A DNA stretch of 64,000 nucleotides from Darksidea phi. Its lineage: Eukaryota > Ascomycota > Dothideomycetes > Pleosporales > Lentitheciaceae. Both the position numbers and the translations under genes were made by a program. This document shows, one piece after another, positions 12,601 through 24,200 of the stretch. Positions within the stretch are counted from its first letter, which is position 1. Each line of letters opens with the position of its first letter. The stretch is taken from assembly GCA_030770425.1 (NCBI GenBank), contig JASJFT010000199.1, positions 1-64,000 of the forward strand, in the 5' to 3' direction. The notes below the pieces were generated by a model. That model was given only the letters and a program-made list of their open reading frames with translations, made no database searches and was not told the DNA's origin.

Positions 12601-14230
12601 ATATATAAAGCTACTAGTAGAACTAAAATACTATAAGAATATAATAAAACTACTATCTTCCTATAAGAAAGACTTCCTATAAATTATATAATAAGAACTA
12701 GTAATAATTAAATATAAAGAAACTTACGAGTAGATAATCTAAAACGAATATAATACTTAATATACTTAAGATAATAAGGTTCTTCTACTAATATAGATAT
12801 ATAAATATAAACTTAATAATTAAGACTACTTATTAAAATATAAGGCTCGGATCTATATATATAGTAATCTATAAATAATAGTAGAAAATACCTATACTAC
12901 TATACTAGCTATTTAAATATTTCGAGCTTTAGTAGCTATTATTATCTACTTTAATATAGAAATTTATTAATATAATACTATTAACGCGTTTACTAATACT
13001 AAGCTATTAATACTAGTCTACTATTATTAACTAGAAGGATTCTCTAATTCTAATTATCTATAGAAACTATACTAAGTACTCTATAGTCTAAAGACGTCTT
13101 TATTACTTTAGTATAAAGAGTTTACTAAAACGCTTATAAAGCTAGACCTTATACCTATTAAAAATACTCCCTATCTATAGAAAAATAAGAAGCTACTAGT
13201 TTTCTTCTTTATTAATAATATTATTATTCTTAGTATACTAGTATATATAGCCGCCCTATACGAATTCGAGTATAAGCTATTATAATAATATAAGATTAGA
13301 TCTCTAAGAGAACTATAGATATTTTATAGTATTTAAACTATTAGAGATCGTAATAATAGCTTAATCTAGTTATTATAGAGCTTATATATCGAGAAGTTTA
13401 CTTAAAAGTATTCTTTATTAAAGTTATATTTAAAGCTATCTACTATACTATTACTACTTAAGAAACTAATACCCTTAAAGAACGAAATAATAGATTTAAT
13501 TAAGTAATAATATATATAGTTAGTCGAATCTATTAGCTATATAGTAGGAGCTATCTATCTAGATATTTTAAAAGCTTATTTAAAACTAGCCGAATTCCTT
13601 ATAAATCCTTTATAACGGTACCTAGACGCTATTTATTAAATAATTACCTATCTACTAGGTATAAAGAATCGAGTAATATACTATAATATATTAATATCTA
13701 TTAAATTAGTATATATTACTAATAAACTTATATCTAAATCTATACCTAACTTTTATAGAGTATTAGATACCTTCTTTACTAATTATAAGACTACCCGAAA
13801 GAGCTTATAAGAATATATATTCTTCCTATTTAGTAGATCTATTAATTAAAAGGTTATACTATAGCGATACGTTATAAAATTAACGATTAAGATAGAATTA
13901 ATAGCCGTCTTATTAGCTAGTACTAAGTTAATCTAGTAGTAGAGAGTATTCGAATATATTAGATTCGATCTAGATTATAAATAATTAATATACTATAATA
14001 ATTAATAAACGATTTAGCTACTTATCTCCTTTATTCTACGGCTTAAAATTATAGTACGATACGTTAATATCTATTACTACTAGCTTCGTTAGAAGGTACT
14101 ATTAGGTAATATTAATATCTTATATATCTTATTAAATAGTTAACTAGCTAATAGTCTTACTAAATTACTACCTAGGTAAAAATACGAGAATTAGGTATTA
14201 CTTCTAAACTTTAAGGATTTTCCTACTATA
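9620..14230 (+). pseudogene. Copia gag-pol polyprotein relic
   Basis: Reading TAA/TAG as former Gln or Trp codons, one frame runs through gag and pol, about 1530 codons. Seen in order: gag (about 9.65-10.5 kb, helical, Lys-rich); protease region about 10.7-10.9 kb; integrase about 11.0-12.1 kb; a Thr/Gln-rich linker about 12.23-12.31 kb; reverse transcriptase from about 12.48 kb, with the VDDI catalytic box now INNI near 13210; the copia-specific VG-S-YL / LAEF segment near 13540-13600; RNase H about 13.8-14.1 kb. Every break I noticed is explained by C-to-T or G-to-A. No ATG survives, so the start is unknown. Confidence 0.85.
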
Positions 14231-14233
14231 TAG

Positions 14234-14312
14234 GCTTTTTAACTAACTATATAGACTTCTTAGCTAACTATATAGACTATTTAGCTAACTATATAGACTA
14301 TTTAGCTAATAA
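14234..14312 (+). repeat. 20-bp tandem repeat near the end of copia pol
   Basis: Four units of about 20 bp (TTAGCTAACTATATAGACTA and close variants). The related copy D has fewer units at about 59750-59815. Confidence 0.8.
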
Positions 14313-14537
14313 ACTAGTATACTAATACTATATTAGTATACTATATAAAGTAAAATTAAGGGTCTTATATCTCTAAAGATATTTAATTATATAAGAAACT
14401 TATATATACTACGACGATAATAGCTACCTACCTAGTACTATACTAATATAGAGACTAGTTTTTAATCTATAATATAGCTTCTTACGCTTATAGGAAGAGA
14501 AGAATCTATTAATTAATAATAAGCTTTAAAAATAAAA

Positions 14538-14645
14538 CTTTAAAATTAATAAATAAACTTTAAAACTAATAAATAAACTTTAAAACTAATAAATAAACTT
14601 TAAAACTAATAAATAAACTTTAAAACTTATAAATAAACTTTAGCT
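14538..14645 (+). repeat. 20-bp tandem repeat before the copia right LTR
   Basis: About five units of AATAAATAAACTTTAAAACT. Copy D has two at about 60040-60080. The array lies just upstream of the purine tract and right LTR. Confidence 0.85.
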
Positions 14646-14675
14646 TCGAATCTACGTTCGAACCTAAGAGGGGTA

Positions 14676-14866
14676 TATAAGTAGCCGAGTACTATATATT
14701 ATATAACTACTCTATTTATATAATAATTTATACTAATTTATTATAACTTTATACTAAACTTATAGTAGTTATATAATAATAAGTTATAGTAACTATATAC
14801 TAATTTATAGTAATTAATTTAGTTACTAAATCTAGTATAACTTATATATAAGACCCTTTACTCGTA
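14676..14866 (+). repeat. Right LTR of element F, first 191 bp
   Basis: Starts TATAAGTAG right after the purine tract and ends in TCGTA, where element G entered. The remaining 58 bp resume at 22317. Confidence 0.9.
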
Positions 14867-15300
14867 TATTATACGTTATACGTACTTTAATACGAGATCT
14901 AGATTAGGACTAATAGTACGTTTATTATACTATTAGGTTTTAATAGGTTAAGATTAAGTTAACGAATTCTATTACTAGAATAACTACTTAGGAAAAGATC
15001 TAATCTTATTCGTAAGTATTAGATAAACTAAAGAGGATTAACTATAAGGAATTAAAATAAAAAGTCTAAGAGATCCTCTACCCTCTTATACCTATCCTTA
15101 TTCCTTAAGATAGTAGTAGTAGTAGTAGAAGTAGTAACTTCTATAGCTTCTATAACTTCTATAGTAGTTATAGAAGTAGTTATCTTAGTAACTTCTATAA
15201 CTTCTAAGTTATATAATATTAGATTACTAACTAAGTATAGCTCGGCTATTTAGCTACGTTAGAGCTTACCCTATATCCTTCTAATCCTAGAGTTATAATA
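14867..15300 (-). repeat. 3' LTR of element G (434 bp)
   Basis: Matches 21878-22311 end to end, with scattered transitions (for example ACGTT here against ATATT there). Contains a TAG/AAG trinucleotide run at about 15113-15140, and CTTCTATA motifs in both orientations that can form hairpins. Confidence 0.92.
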
Positions 15301-15739
15301 CTCGCTCCCTCCTTCTAAGCTTCGTCCTCGAAGATTTTATTATACCTACTATACCCTAGCTAGTAGTACCCTCGCTTAGTAGGTTCTTTTTTCTAGACTA
15401 TACTATACCCTATATATACGTACTATATAGTCTATCTAGAGCTATAGTTATTCTACCTTTTTAATAATATATAAGAGTAATCGATCTACCGTCTATATAG
15501 GGTTAACTATCTTCTATTCTTAATTAACTTCCTAGATTTTAATAATACCTAAGGCTTCTACGATAACTTATTCTAAACGTTATTATCGTCTTATAGACTA
15601 CCTATTTACTTATTCTTATCCTATACTAATACTCTATTTCTATTATTATATTATACGGCCTCCTTAAACTTATTATATCGACCTTTAGTCTAGTTTTTAT
15701 ATAGAGTACGTCCGTTATAGATTAAAGTATAATTTAGTA

Positions 15740-16230
15740 GTAATTAAGAGAGATTAGACGAAGGTAGATAAATAGAAATCTAACCTTTAGACTAAGCTAG
15801 ACGCTACGCGTACTACCTATAATAAGACTTTTATTTAAATAGCTAAGCTCTATACTCGTAAGGCCTATCTCTTAAAGTAGCTTCGGAACCTAAACTATTA
15901 TAATACTAAAATATACCGTTATAAGCTTACGTCCCTTAAAGAGCTAGATTAGTTAGAGTAAGAGGAAGCTAAACGTTCTATTTCTTCTAATTTACTCGAG
16001 TTACTATAGTAACCCTTACTATATAAGTCTACTAACTTCTCTTTTCTAGATAGTTAGGAGCCTCCGTCTCTAGGTACTTCTAGTAATACTACTTAACTAG
16101 TCTCTAGTAGTCCTATAGGTTCTTAATTAGTTCCTATATATTCTAGCTAGTAGGCTATTCTACCTATTTAACTAAATATTTCTACTAACGTCCGAACTTC
16201 TATAGTCCTTAAATTTCCTCGACCTTATAT
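15740..16230 (+). pseudogene. Possible extra ORF antisense to pol in element G
   Basis: Between the 3' end of pol and the 3' LTR, the plus strand (opposite to gag-pol) shows a protein-like frame when TAA/TAG are read as Gln. A Lys/Arg/Leu-rich stretch looks like a coiled coil (ARKAYLLK.LRNL pattern), then a Leu/Glu-rich run (LKELD.LE.EEAKR), then a Ser/Pro-rich tail (LGTSSNTT, VSSSP). Its 3' part overlaps the antisense of the chromodomain. Additional ORFs in such positions occur in some fungal gypsy elements. The function is unknown and an antisense artefact is possible. Confidence 0.4.
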
Positions 16231-19200
16231 TCCTCGTCCTCGAGTTTAATATTAGTAGCTACTTTAGCGTCTTCTAGTACTAGTTCTAGTAATAATACGT
16301 AGAATACTAGATATATCCTTATACCTTTAGCTAGTTTTAGTCTATAGTTAACTAGTCCTATTCTTTCTTTAATTTTAAATAGTCTAATTCGTAAATTATC
16401 TAGTTTATTATATAGTCGTTTAGTTTTTAGATTTTATTATAAAAGGAAAACTTTATCTCCCCTCTTAAGAGTTAGTCCCTCGAGCCTTCTTTTATTTACT
16501 ATTTTAGCTATTATAAGATTCCTACGTACTATCTATATACTAAGTTCTTTATATAGTTCTTATATTAAATAGACTTTCTCTTCTACTCTAGTAGATATAC
16601 TTTTAATATCTTTTAGATCTCTATAAGTTATTAGCTTATATCTATAGTTTACGTAATATAGTAAGTATTTAGTTATTATAAACTTCTTACTATTATATAC
16701 TAATTATACTATTAGTAGTAATTTAACTTAGTTATCCTATAACTTATTAATATAGAACCTTAGATACTCTTCTAGAGTTTAGTTTATTTATTTCGTCTAA
16801 CTATCTATCTATAGATAAAAGCTAGTCGATAACTTTCTTTTAATTTTTAAATTTATAAGTAACGTACTCTAAAACTTCGAGGTAAATAGTTTATCTCTAT
16901 CTATAAGAATTTATTCTAGTAATTTATAATTAGTAGTAAGTATCTTCTTAACCTTATAAGCTATACTTTCTACTATAATTACTTTATTTATCGAGATAAA
17001 GTATACTACTTTAGTTAATTAGTCTATAATTACTATAATCGTATTATATAATCTTTCTAATCCTAGTTCTAATAATAGTAGTAACTTTACTATAAAGTCT
17101 ATTATAACGTAAGTCTATAGTCGTATAGATAGTACTAGTAATTAGAGTAATCTATAGAACTTATATCTTTTAGATTTATTCTTAGAATATTCTAAATAGT
17201 CGTCTATTACTTTTCGGACTTCCTTTCTTATATTAGTAAGTAGGTATTCTCTATCTATATATCTAACTATTTTATTAATTTCTAGGTATCCTAGTATCTT
17301 ACTCTCGTAAATTTCCTATATTAAGTCTTCCCTAAGACTTAGTAGTATATAAGATCTTATCTTTAAGTTATTTATTAAAGTAGAGTATTCTTCCTTATTA
17401 AAGTATATATTATCTTCTTCTAACGTCCTATTAGTATTTCTAATAGTTTCTCGGGCCTTATTTCTCTATTTTTTTTTAATATCTACTATTACTATAATCT
17501 TAGCTAGCCTTATATAGTTATATATAAGAGTTCTATTAGGTTCTTTTTATAGAACTAGTTTATATACGATAGATTTATTAGTACCTTAAAGATCTAACCT
17601 CCTACTAAGAGTATTTACTACTCTATTTAGTATTTCTAGCTAGTAACTTATCTTAAAGTCGTAATCTACTAGTAATTCTAACTATCGAAATTATTATTAA
17701 TTAAGTTTCTTCGTAGTTATAAAACTCGTAAGATTCTAGTAATTTATAATAACCTTAATCTTATACTTAACTCCTATAAGCTATAGTCTCTATTATTTAA
17801 ATACTAATATAATAGTACTAAGTTCCTTATTATAAACGTTATAGTTTACTTCCTCCTTACTAAACTTATATAAGTAATAGAATACTAGTCTCTATTTTTT
17901 ATTCTCCCCCTACTAGATAAGTATTACTTCTAGTACGTAATCTAATATATTTATTTCTACTTTAAGAGGTTTTATTAAATCGTATATCTATAGTATAGAT
18001 ACTAATATAAATAGATTCTTAAGTTTATTAAAAGCTTCCTATTATTTCTAGTTCTACTAAAATTCCTTCTTCTTCTTAGTTACCTCTATAAGTAGAGCCG
18101 TAGTCTTTAAGTAGTCTCTAATAAACTTTTAATAGAAGTTAACGAATCCTAAAAAGGATTATATATCTTTAATTAATATTAAGGTTAGCTATTCTCTTAT
18201 AGTCTATACTTTCTTAGGGTCTATAGATACTTCTTCTTACGAGATAATAAAACTTAGGTATTTAGTCTCTATTCTATAGAATTCGTATTTATCTAGATAA
18301 AGTAGTAACTTATTCTACTATAACTTTTATAATACTTTCTTTATATATTCTTTATATTCTTCTAGTATTCCTTTACTATATATAAGAATATCGTCTAGAT
18401 ATACTATATAGAATACGTCTAAGTATTTATTTAATATCCTATTAATAACTAACTAAAAAGTTACTAGTATATTTATTAGTCTAAATAATATAACTCTATA
18501 TTCGTAAAGTCCGTATTAGGTCTTAAATACTATATACTTTTTATACCCTTTTACTATCTAAATCCTATAAAATCCTTCTTAGATATTAAATTTTATAATC
18601 TACTTAACTCCTTAGAGCCGGTCTATAAGTTCTCTAATTAGTAGTAATAGATATCTATTCTTTTTTATAATATTATTTAAACGTTTATAGTCTATATAGA
18701 GTTATAACTTTCTATTCTTCTTTAGAATAAATAGAACTAGTAATACTATAGAGCTCTAACTTTCTCTAATATATCTCCTCTCTAGGTTCTTTATAAGGTA
18801 CTCTTTTAATTCTTTTTATTAATCTACTATTAACGAGTATATAGGTCTAGACTTAAGCTTTATACCCTCCTTTAGATATATCTTATAATCCTATTCTTAG
18901 TACTCTAGTAAATCTATATTTAGATATTCTTTAAATAGCTCCTAGAACTTCTTATAGTCTTAAGGTATTATTAGTTATAGTCCTTTTTATATAGTTATAA
19001 CCCTTCGTACTATAATAATACCGACTTTCTATAAGTTCTTTTTATAGATCCTTATAATCTTATAAGATAAAATTAAGTCTATTCTCCCTTTCTAGGGTAT
19101 ATACTAGATCTCGTAGCTAGATCTACCTAGTCTTCTAATTTCTACGACTTAAGCTACCTACTTATAGCCTAGTACTTTATATAGCTTCTAATCTATTTAT

Positions 19201-21800
19201 AAATTATATTTTACTAGCTAATTATAACTAATAATTATATCGATATTTCTAATTTCTATAATATTAAATCTATAATAGTCTCTAATATTCTCTATCTCTA
19301 GGGTTACTTTTTATATTTTAAGGTAAATTATACCTTCTCTATATTCTATAGATAATCTATCTCCGAGTTCTACTTATATAGGTTTTATCTTAGTTTAGTA
19401 GAAAATCTCGTATTTCTTTACTATCTATAATAATAGAAGTATAAATTCTACTTTACTATTTATAATAGCTTAGACTTTTCGTCTATAAATTCGTACGTCT
19501 ACTTTTAATCTAGCTAGTTATTAGATACTTTCTTATATAATTTATAGAGTCGTCTTTTAAATACTTTTATTAGCGCGACTCTTATATAGTTAATAATAAC
19601 CTAGTTTTTTAGCTTATTATTATAGATAACCTAATTATTAGGATCGTTATTTAGTTCTTAGATCTTATCTTAGTATTTCCTAGACCTATATCGGAACGTA
19701 GGATAACGTTTATTAGATCTAGATTCTCCCTCCTACTAAGAGAATAAGCTATTCGCTCGTTTCTAACCTAGATCTATTATTTTTCTAGCTTTAACGGGTA
19801 GTTTCTAGTTTAGTACCTCTTATAGCCCTTCTTCCTAGCTTCCTTCTAATAACGGTACGTCCTTATAATTAATTTTTACCTTCTCTTTATTATTTTAAGT
19901 ATTATAATACCCTTACTATATATCTAGGGCTCGTAGCTATCTTCTAACCTCTAGGTTATTTAGATTATTTTAGTTCTATAGCTAGTAACTATATCTATTA
20001 TACTATTTAACGAGGTACTCTCTTCTCTAGAGATTTAGATAGAAGATATTCTCTTTCCTTCTAGCTATAAGTTTTCTTTATATTAGGTATAAGATATATA
20101 ACCTATTATAGTATATCTAATACGTTACTTTATAGTTAAGTTTCTAATATATAATTCTATAGTTAATATCCCGTTTATACTTTTTAGTATTTACCTTAGT
20201 TAGTCCTTATAGCTATCGTCCCGTAGTATATTTTATCGGGAAATACCTTTCGTATTTATTATTATAGTAACTATTCTATTCTAGCTATTCTTACTCTTTA
20301 TATATTATAATCTAATTCTTATAGTCGTATATATAGTACTTAGTTATTAGATATTCTTTATCGAGAAGATATATATATAGGTAATCCCCTAGAAAAATTA
20401 TAGTATCTTCTTTTTATTATATATAGTACTTATATTATTTTATATAGTAAGTCTATAGTAAGATATTATAACCTCGATTCTCGTAATCCTATATTATCTT
20501 ATAGCCCTCTAGTCCTTAAAGCTTTAGGACCTACTCTATTACTATCTATTCTTAGTCGCTAGTAATATAAATTAGCTCTTTTATCTTAGTATAGTACTTA
20601 GTAATATATTAACTATTACTATACCTCTAGTATTTATTATATACTAATCGTCGGAAAACTATTTCTATACTAACCTCCTCTAGCTCGTTAAGTCTTAGTT
20701 CTTTAATCTCGAGCTCTAGGTCTTTCTATTAATAAGGAATTTCCTCGTCTATATCTTCTATTACGTTAAACTATCCTTCTAGAAATAATTCTTAGTCGTC
20801 CGTCTTCTAGTAGATATCTTTAATTATATTAATACGCTTAGCGCCCTCTTAGCTATCTATATTCTTTTTCTCGTTACTATATTCTTTAGCGAAATATCTC
20901 TATATACTATAGTATAGATATACTTTCTTATCTTACTATTATTTTATCTTATCTACTAGAACTTTTTATAGCTTCTTACCTTAGTTACGTCTTTTATTCT
21001 TTAGGTATTTCTTCTCTTAGACTATATTAATATCTATTTTATTATAACCCCTATAGAAACTACGCTTAGGAGTTAACTACTTTTTCTTATAAACTCTAAC
21101 TAGTTCTAAAGTATCTTACTTTTTAAGTACTCGTTCGTATAGTTAATTATCGATATAGATTATCGTCTTAATTAATTCTACTAGGTCGTCTAGCTTCTTA
21201 AGTCTAGATAGCTTATCTTTAACTATCTCCTTAAGTCTATTATAATATATAACTATAAGAGGAGTATCGTCCTAATTAATTTTATACTATAGTTATTTAA
21301 ATTTAGTAGTATAGACTCCTACTAACTTTATCTATTTTAGCCTCTAAATCTTATACTCTACTTACTAGACCTCGTTAATATTCCTAAAGACTATATATAT
21401 TTATTTCTTAAAGGAGTCCTAATTTATAAATACTACTTTTATTTCGTTACGTCGCTTTATTAAAGTTTCTTTATTAGCTATATAATCGTCGACTAGAGAT
21501 TATATCTATACTACTACTTTTTCTATTATATATATACCTACTATAAGGATCCTATCCTAATTACTAGTAAATATAGTAGAGTTAAACTAATAGTATAAGT
21601 CTATCTATATAAGAAATAGCTTTAGACCTTTCTTATTACTATCGTATCTTTTAGGTATCTTAACTTTTACCTTCCTACTAAGTCTTACTCTTATCTATTA
21701 TAGCGCTCCTTATAGTAATATTATAGCTTACTATATCTCTACTATCTAAGCTACCTATTACTAAACGAGAGTAGCTAGATCTACCGTCGGAGCTTCTATT
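16000..21800 (-). pseudogene. Gypsy gag-pol relic of element G with chromodomain
   Basis: Read on the minus strand: gag about 20.0-21.8 kb; protease about 19.1-19.4 kb; reverse transcriptase about 18.1-19.0 kb, with the YLDDILIYS box intact (Asp-Asp complement at 18390-18395); RNase H about 17.7-18.1 kb; integrase about 16.5-17.5 kb. The integrase C-terminal module is clear: RRLEGLTLKRGDKVFLL near 16480-16430, then the NYRLKLAKG and YPVFYVSLLE-like stretch near 16360-16280. A chromodomain-like tail follows (EEYKVEEI, then KYLVK) at about 16230-16040. Stops are RIP-type. Domain limits are approximate. Confidence 0.82.
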
Positions 21801-21877
21801 ATACTTCCTCTAGAAGTATTATATAAGCTAGATAGAGTTACTATATTCGACGTAATCTAGATTTAAGATAGTTAATA

Positions 21878-22311
21878 TATTATATATTATACGTACTTTA
21901 ATATAGGATCTAGATTAGAGCTAATAGTATATTTATCGTACTATTAGGTTTTAATAGATTAAGGTTAAGTTAACGAATTCTATTACTAGAATAACTACTT
22001 AGGAAAAGATCTAATCTTATTTATAAGTATTAGATAAACTAAAGAGGATTAACTATAAGGAATTAAAATAAAAAGTCTAAGAGATCCTCTATCCTCTTAT
22101 ACCCGTTCTTATTCCTTAAGGTAGTAATAGTAGTAGTAGAAGTAGTAACTTCTACGGCTTCTATAACTTCTATAGTAGTTATAGAAGTAGTTATCTTAGT
22201 AACTTCTATAACTTCTAAGTTACGTAATATTAGATTACTAATTAAGCGTAGCTCGGCTATCTAGCTACGTTAGAGCTTACCCCGTATCCTTCTAATCCTA
22301 GGGTTATAATA
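21878..22311 (-). repeat. 5' LTR of element G (434 bp)
   Basis: Pairs with 14867-15300 at identical length. Starts TATTATA and ends ATAATA on the plus strand. The right flank is the TCGTA duplication, then the last 58 bp of the copia F LTR. Confidence 0.92.
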
Positions 22312-22316
22312 TCGTA

Positions 22317-22374
22317 TTCTAGCTAGATAGTTAGACTATTAAATATATTTATTCTATATCCCTACCTACTTATA
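22317..22374 (+). repeat. Right LTR of element F, last 58 bp
   Basis: Continues the LTR broken at 14866 (TTCTAGCTAGATAGTTAGAC...) and ends CTTATA like the left LTR. The ACTTC target duplication follows. Confidence 0.9.
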
Positions 22375-22379
22375 ACTTC

Positions 22380-24200
22380 TAATTCTTTTAATAATATAAT
22401 AGATTAAGTCTATATATATCTTTATAAATAGAATTATTCTAATCTTTTACTTAATTAATAGACTAATTTTTATTATATACTAGAAATCTATTAATATAAT
22501 AGTTATTTTAAATTAAATAGTATTTATAGTAGTTATCTTATACGTTTATAAGTTATATCTAGATTCTTTATAATATATATAGTATACTAAAGTCTATTAG
22601 CTTATACTTAATTATATAGTAACTTAATATCTTTTATTCTCTTACTACTACTTAGTAGTCTTTTAAATAATAATAGTCTTCTTCTCTATCTTAGTTAGGA
22701 CGTCCTACTTCTAGATTCTCTTCTTTTTATACTTTCTATATATTATAATAGTCTTAATTACCTTCTCTAGGCTTATAATTTATTTATATATAAATATAGC
22801 TTTATAAACTAATATCTTAGTACCTTTACTTAGCTAATTAATAATTATAATAATAGAAGTAAGTAATAAGCTCTTATATCTACGTATATACTTATAAATT
22901 AATATTAATTAAACCTCTACTTTATATATATTATTTAGTATTCTAGCCTCTTATATAGTCTTTAATAGGACTACTAGTAATAGTATCCTTAGCTTAATAT
23001 TAAGCTTTAAGATTACTACCTCTAAATTATATAGAACTAGACTAACGTCTTAAAAGCTTATATAGATATTCTTCTTTATAATAATCTTATTATAGGCTAT
23101 ATAAAAGGTAGATAGGAATTTAAGCTTTATAATATAGTAGATATAATTATAAATTAGACTATTAATCTAATCCTTATATATATACTTTAATAGTAAGAAA
23201 TAGTCTATATTAAGTAGCTATAGAAGGTATAATAAATAAGCTAGTATATAGAAAGTATAAATATTATTCTTCTTATAGAGGTTCTAGAATTTATTTAAGA
23301 TATAACTACTATAACTATTAAGAATTAGTAGCTAGTATATATCTATTCTATAAGCTACTATATATCTAATAAAGTACTTTAGCTAAGTAACTCCTAAATT
23401 ATTATTTATTTAGCTATTCTTACTAATAGTAATAGTCTAATTATCTAGTATATTACTCTTATACTAGATAGAGAGGTAGTACTTACTAGTAAAGATAATA
23501 AAGGGCGGAATAGTTTACCTAGTAGCGTTAATTTCTTATATTATAGTAACCTACTTATAATTATCTAGCTAGATAGCTTTAGTCTACTCGTATCTTTTTA
23601 AGCTAGTAATAACTAGTTATAGTATTATCTTATCTATTAGAAAGCTAGCTTTATTAAAGTTATAGATATTTTTATTATAAATATTCTACTTAGCTCTAAC
23701 GTATACTATAAGCTTAAACTAGATTTAAATAATATTAAAATTTTTATAAAGAGCTTACTATTAATTATAAAGTTAATTAAATTATATTTTAATACTATTA
23801 ATTTACTAAACGAAGTTTCTAGACTAGTCTTTATCTATTTACTTAATATTACGTATAGTAAGTAGTCTATTTATTATATCTTATATAGTCTTTAGAGTAG
23901 AGGTAAATTCTTATAAATCTAGGTTAAGTATATAGCTAATAATTACCTTCTTCTCTAGCTTAGAAAGCTTCTTTAATTTAGGTAGATAATTATATTAAGT
24001 AGACTTTCTAACGTATTAGTTATATAATATTAATTAGAGGACGTTAAATATAGCTATAATATATCTAATACTCTAGAACTAATTCTAATTAATAGCTAAG
24101 ATAGTTAGGGAAATATCTACTTAATTATAAGATAATTAAATAGTAGGTAGTTAAGTTATAAGAGTTAATAGATAATACGTTATAAAAAGTTAATAAGATA
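22380..24200 (-). pseudogene. Fot1/pogo-type (Tc1/mariner superfamily) transposase relic
   Basis: The minus strand, read through RIP stops, gives the fungal pogo layout. An N-terminal DNA-binding part with LSKLEKKVIISYILNLD lies at about 23970-23900 (the HTH region typical of CENP-B/pogo transposases). The first catalytic segment, now NFNKASFLI, is near 23680-23645. The second, now LLILNSYSSY (normally LILDGHSSH), is near 23335-23300. The LLQLLNI segment (normally LLQPLD) is near 23235-23200. The tail is charged (NLEVGRPNQDREEDYYYLKDYQ at about 22725-22640). The catalytic Asp residues appear changed to Asn, as RIP would do. Terminal inverted repeats were not found; the left end may lie on the other side of element F, near 9.1-9.2 kb. 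Confidence 0.8.

Larger units (their letters stand above)
14867..22311 (-). mobile_element. Element G: second Ty3/gypsy chromovirus family, complete (7445 bp)
   Basis: Inserted in the right LTR of element F, with 5-bp target duplication TCGTA at 14862-14866 and 22312-22316. LTRs are 434 bp each (14867-15300 and 21878-22311). The plus strand just inside the left LTR is pyrimidine-rich (CTCGCTCCCTCCTTC), the complement of a polypurine tract, so the element reads on the minus strand. Its LTR differs from the 268-bp family, so it is a separate gypsy family. It is moderately mutated: the reverse transcriptase Asp-Asp codons are intact. Confidence 0.93.
9226..22374 (+). mobile_element. Element F: full-length Ty1/copia element, interrupted by element G
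   Basis: Left LTR 9226-9474 (249 bp). The right LTR starts at 14676 and is split at 14866 by element G; its last 58 bp are 22317-22374, so it also totals 249 bp. The host target duplication ACTTC flanks it at 9221-9225 and 22375-22379. Without the insert the element is 5699 bp. A primer-binding site directly follows the left LTR, a purine tract (AAGAGGGG) precedes the right LTR, and a single gag-pol frame lies between, so orientation is plus. Copia identity rests on the order protease, integrase, reverse transcriptase, RNase H. The related copy in this window is D. Confidence 0.93.

Noticed and set aside
9620..14230. Reassigned stop codons (TAA/TAG read as Gln, ciliate-like code)
   Set aside because: Long frames do appear when TAA/TAG are read as Gln, but some stops replace Trp, the CA/TG loss also affects non-coding LTRs, and the intact island gene uses TAG as a normal stop.
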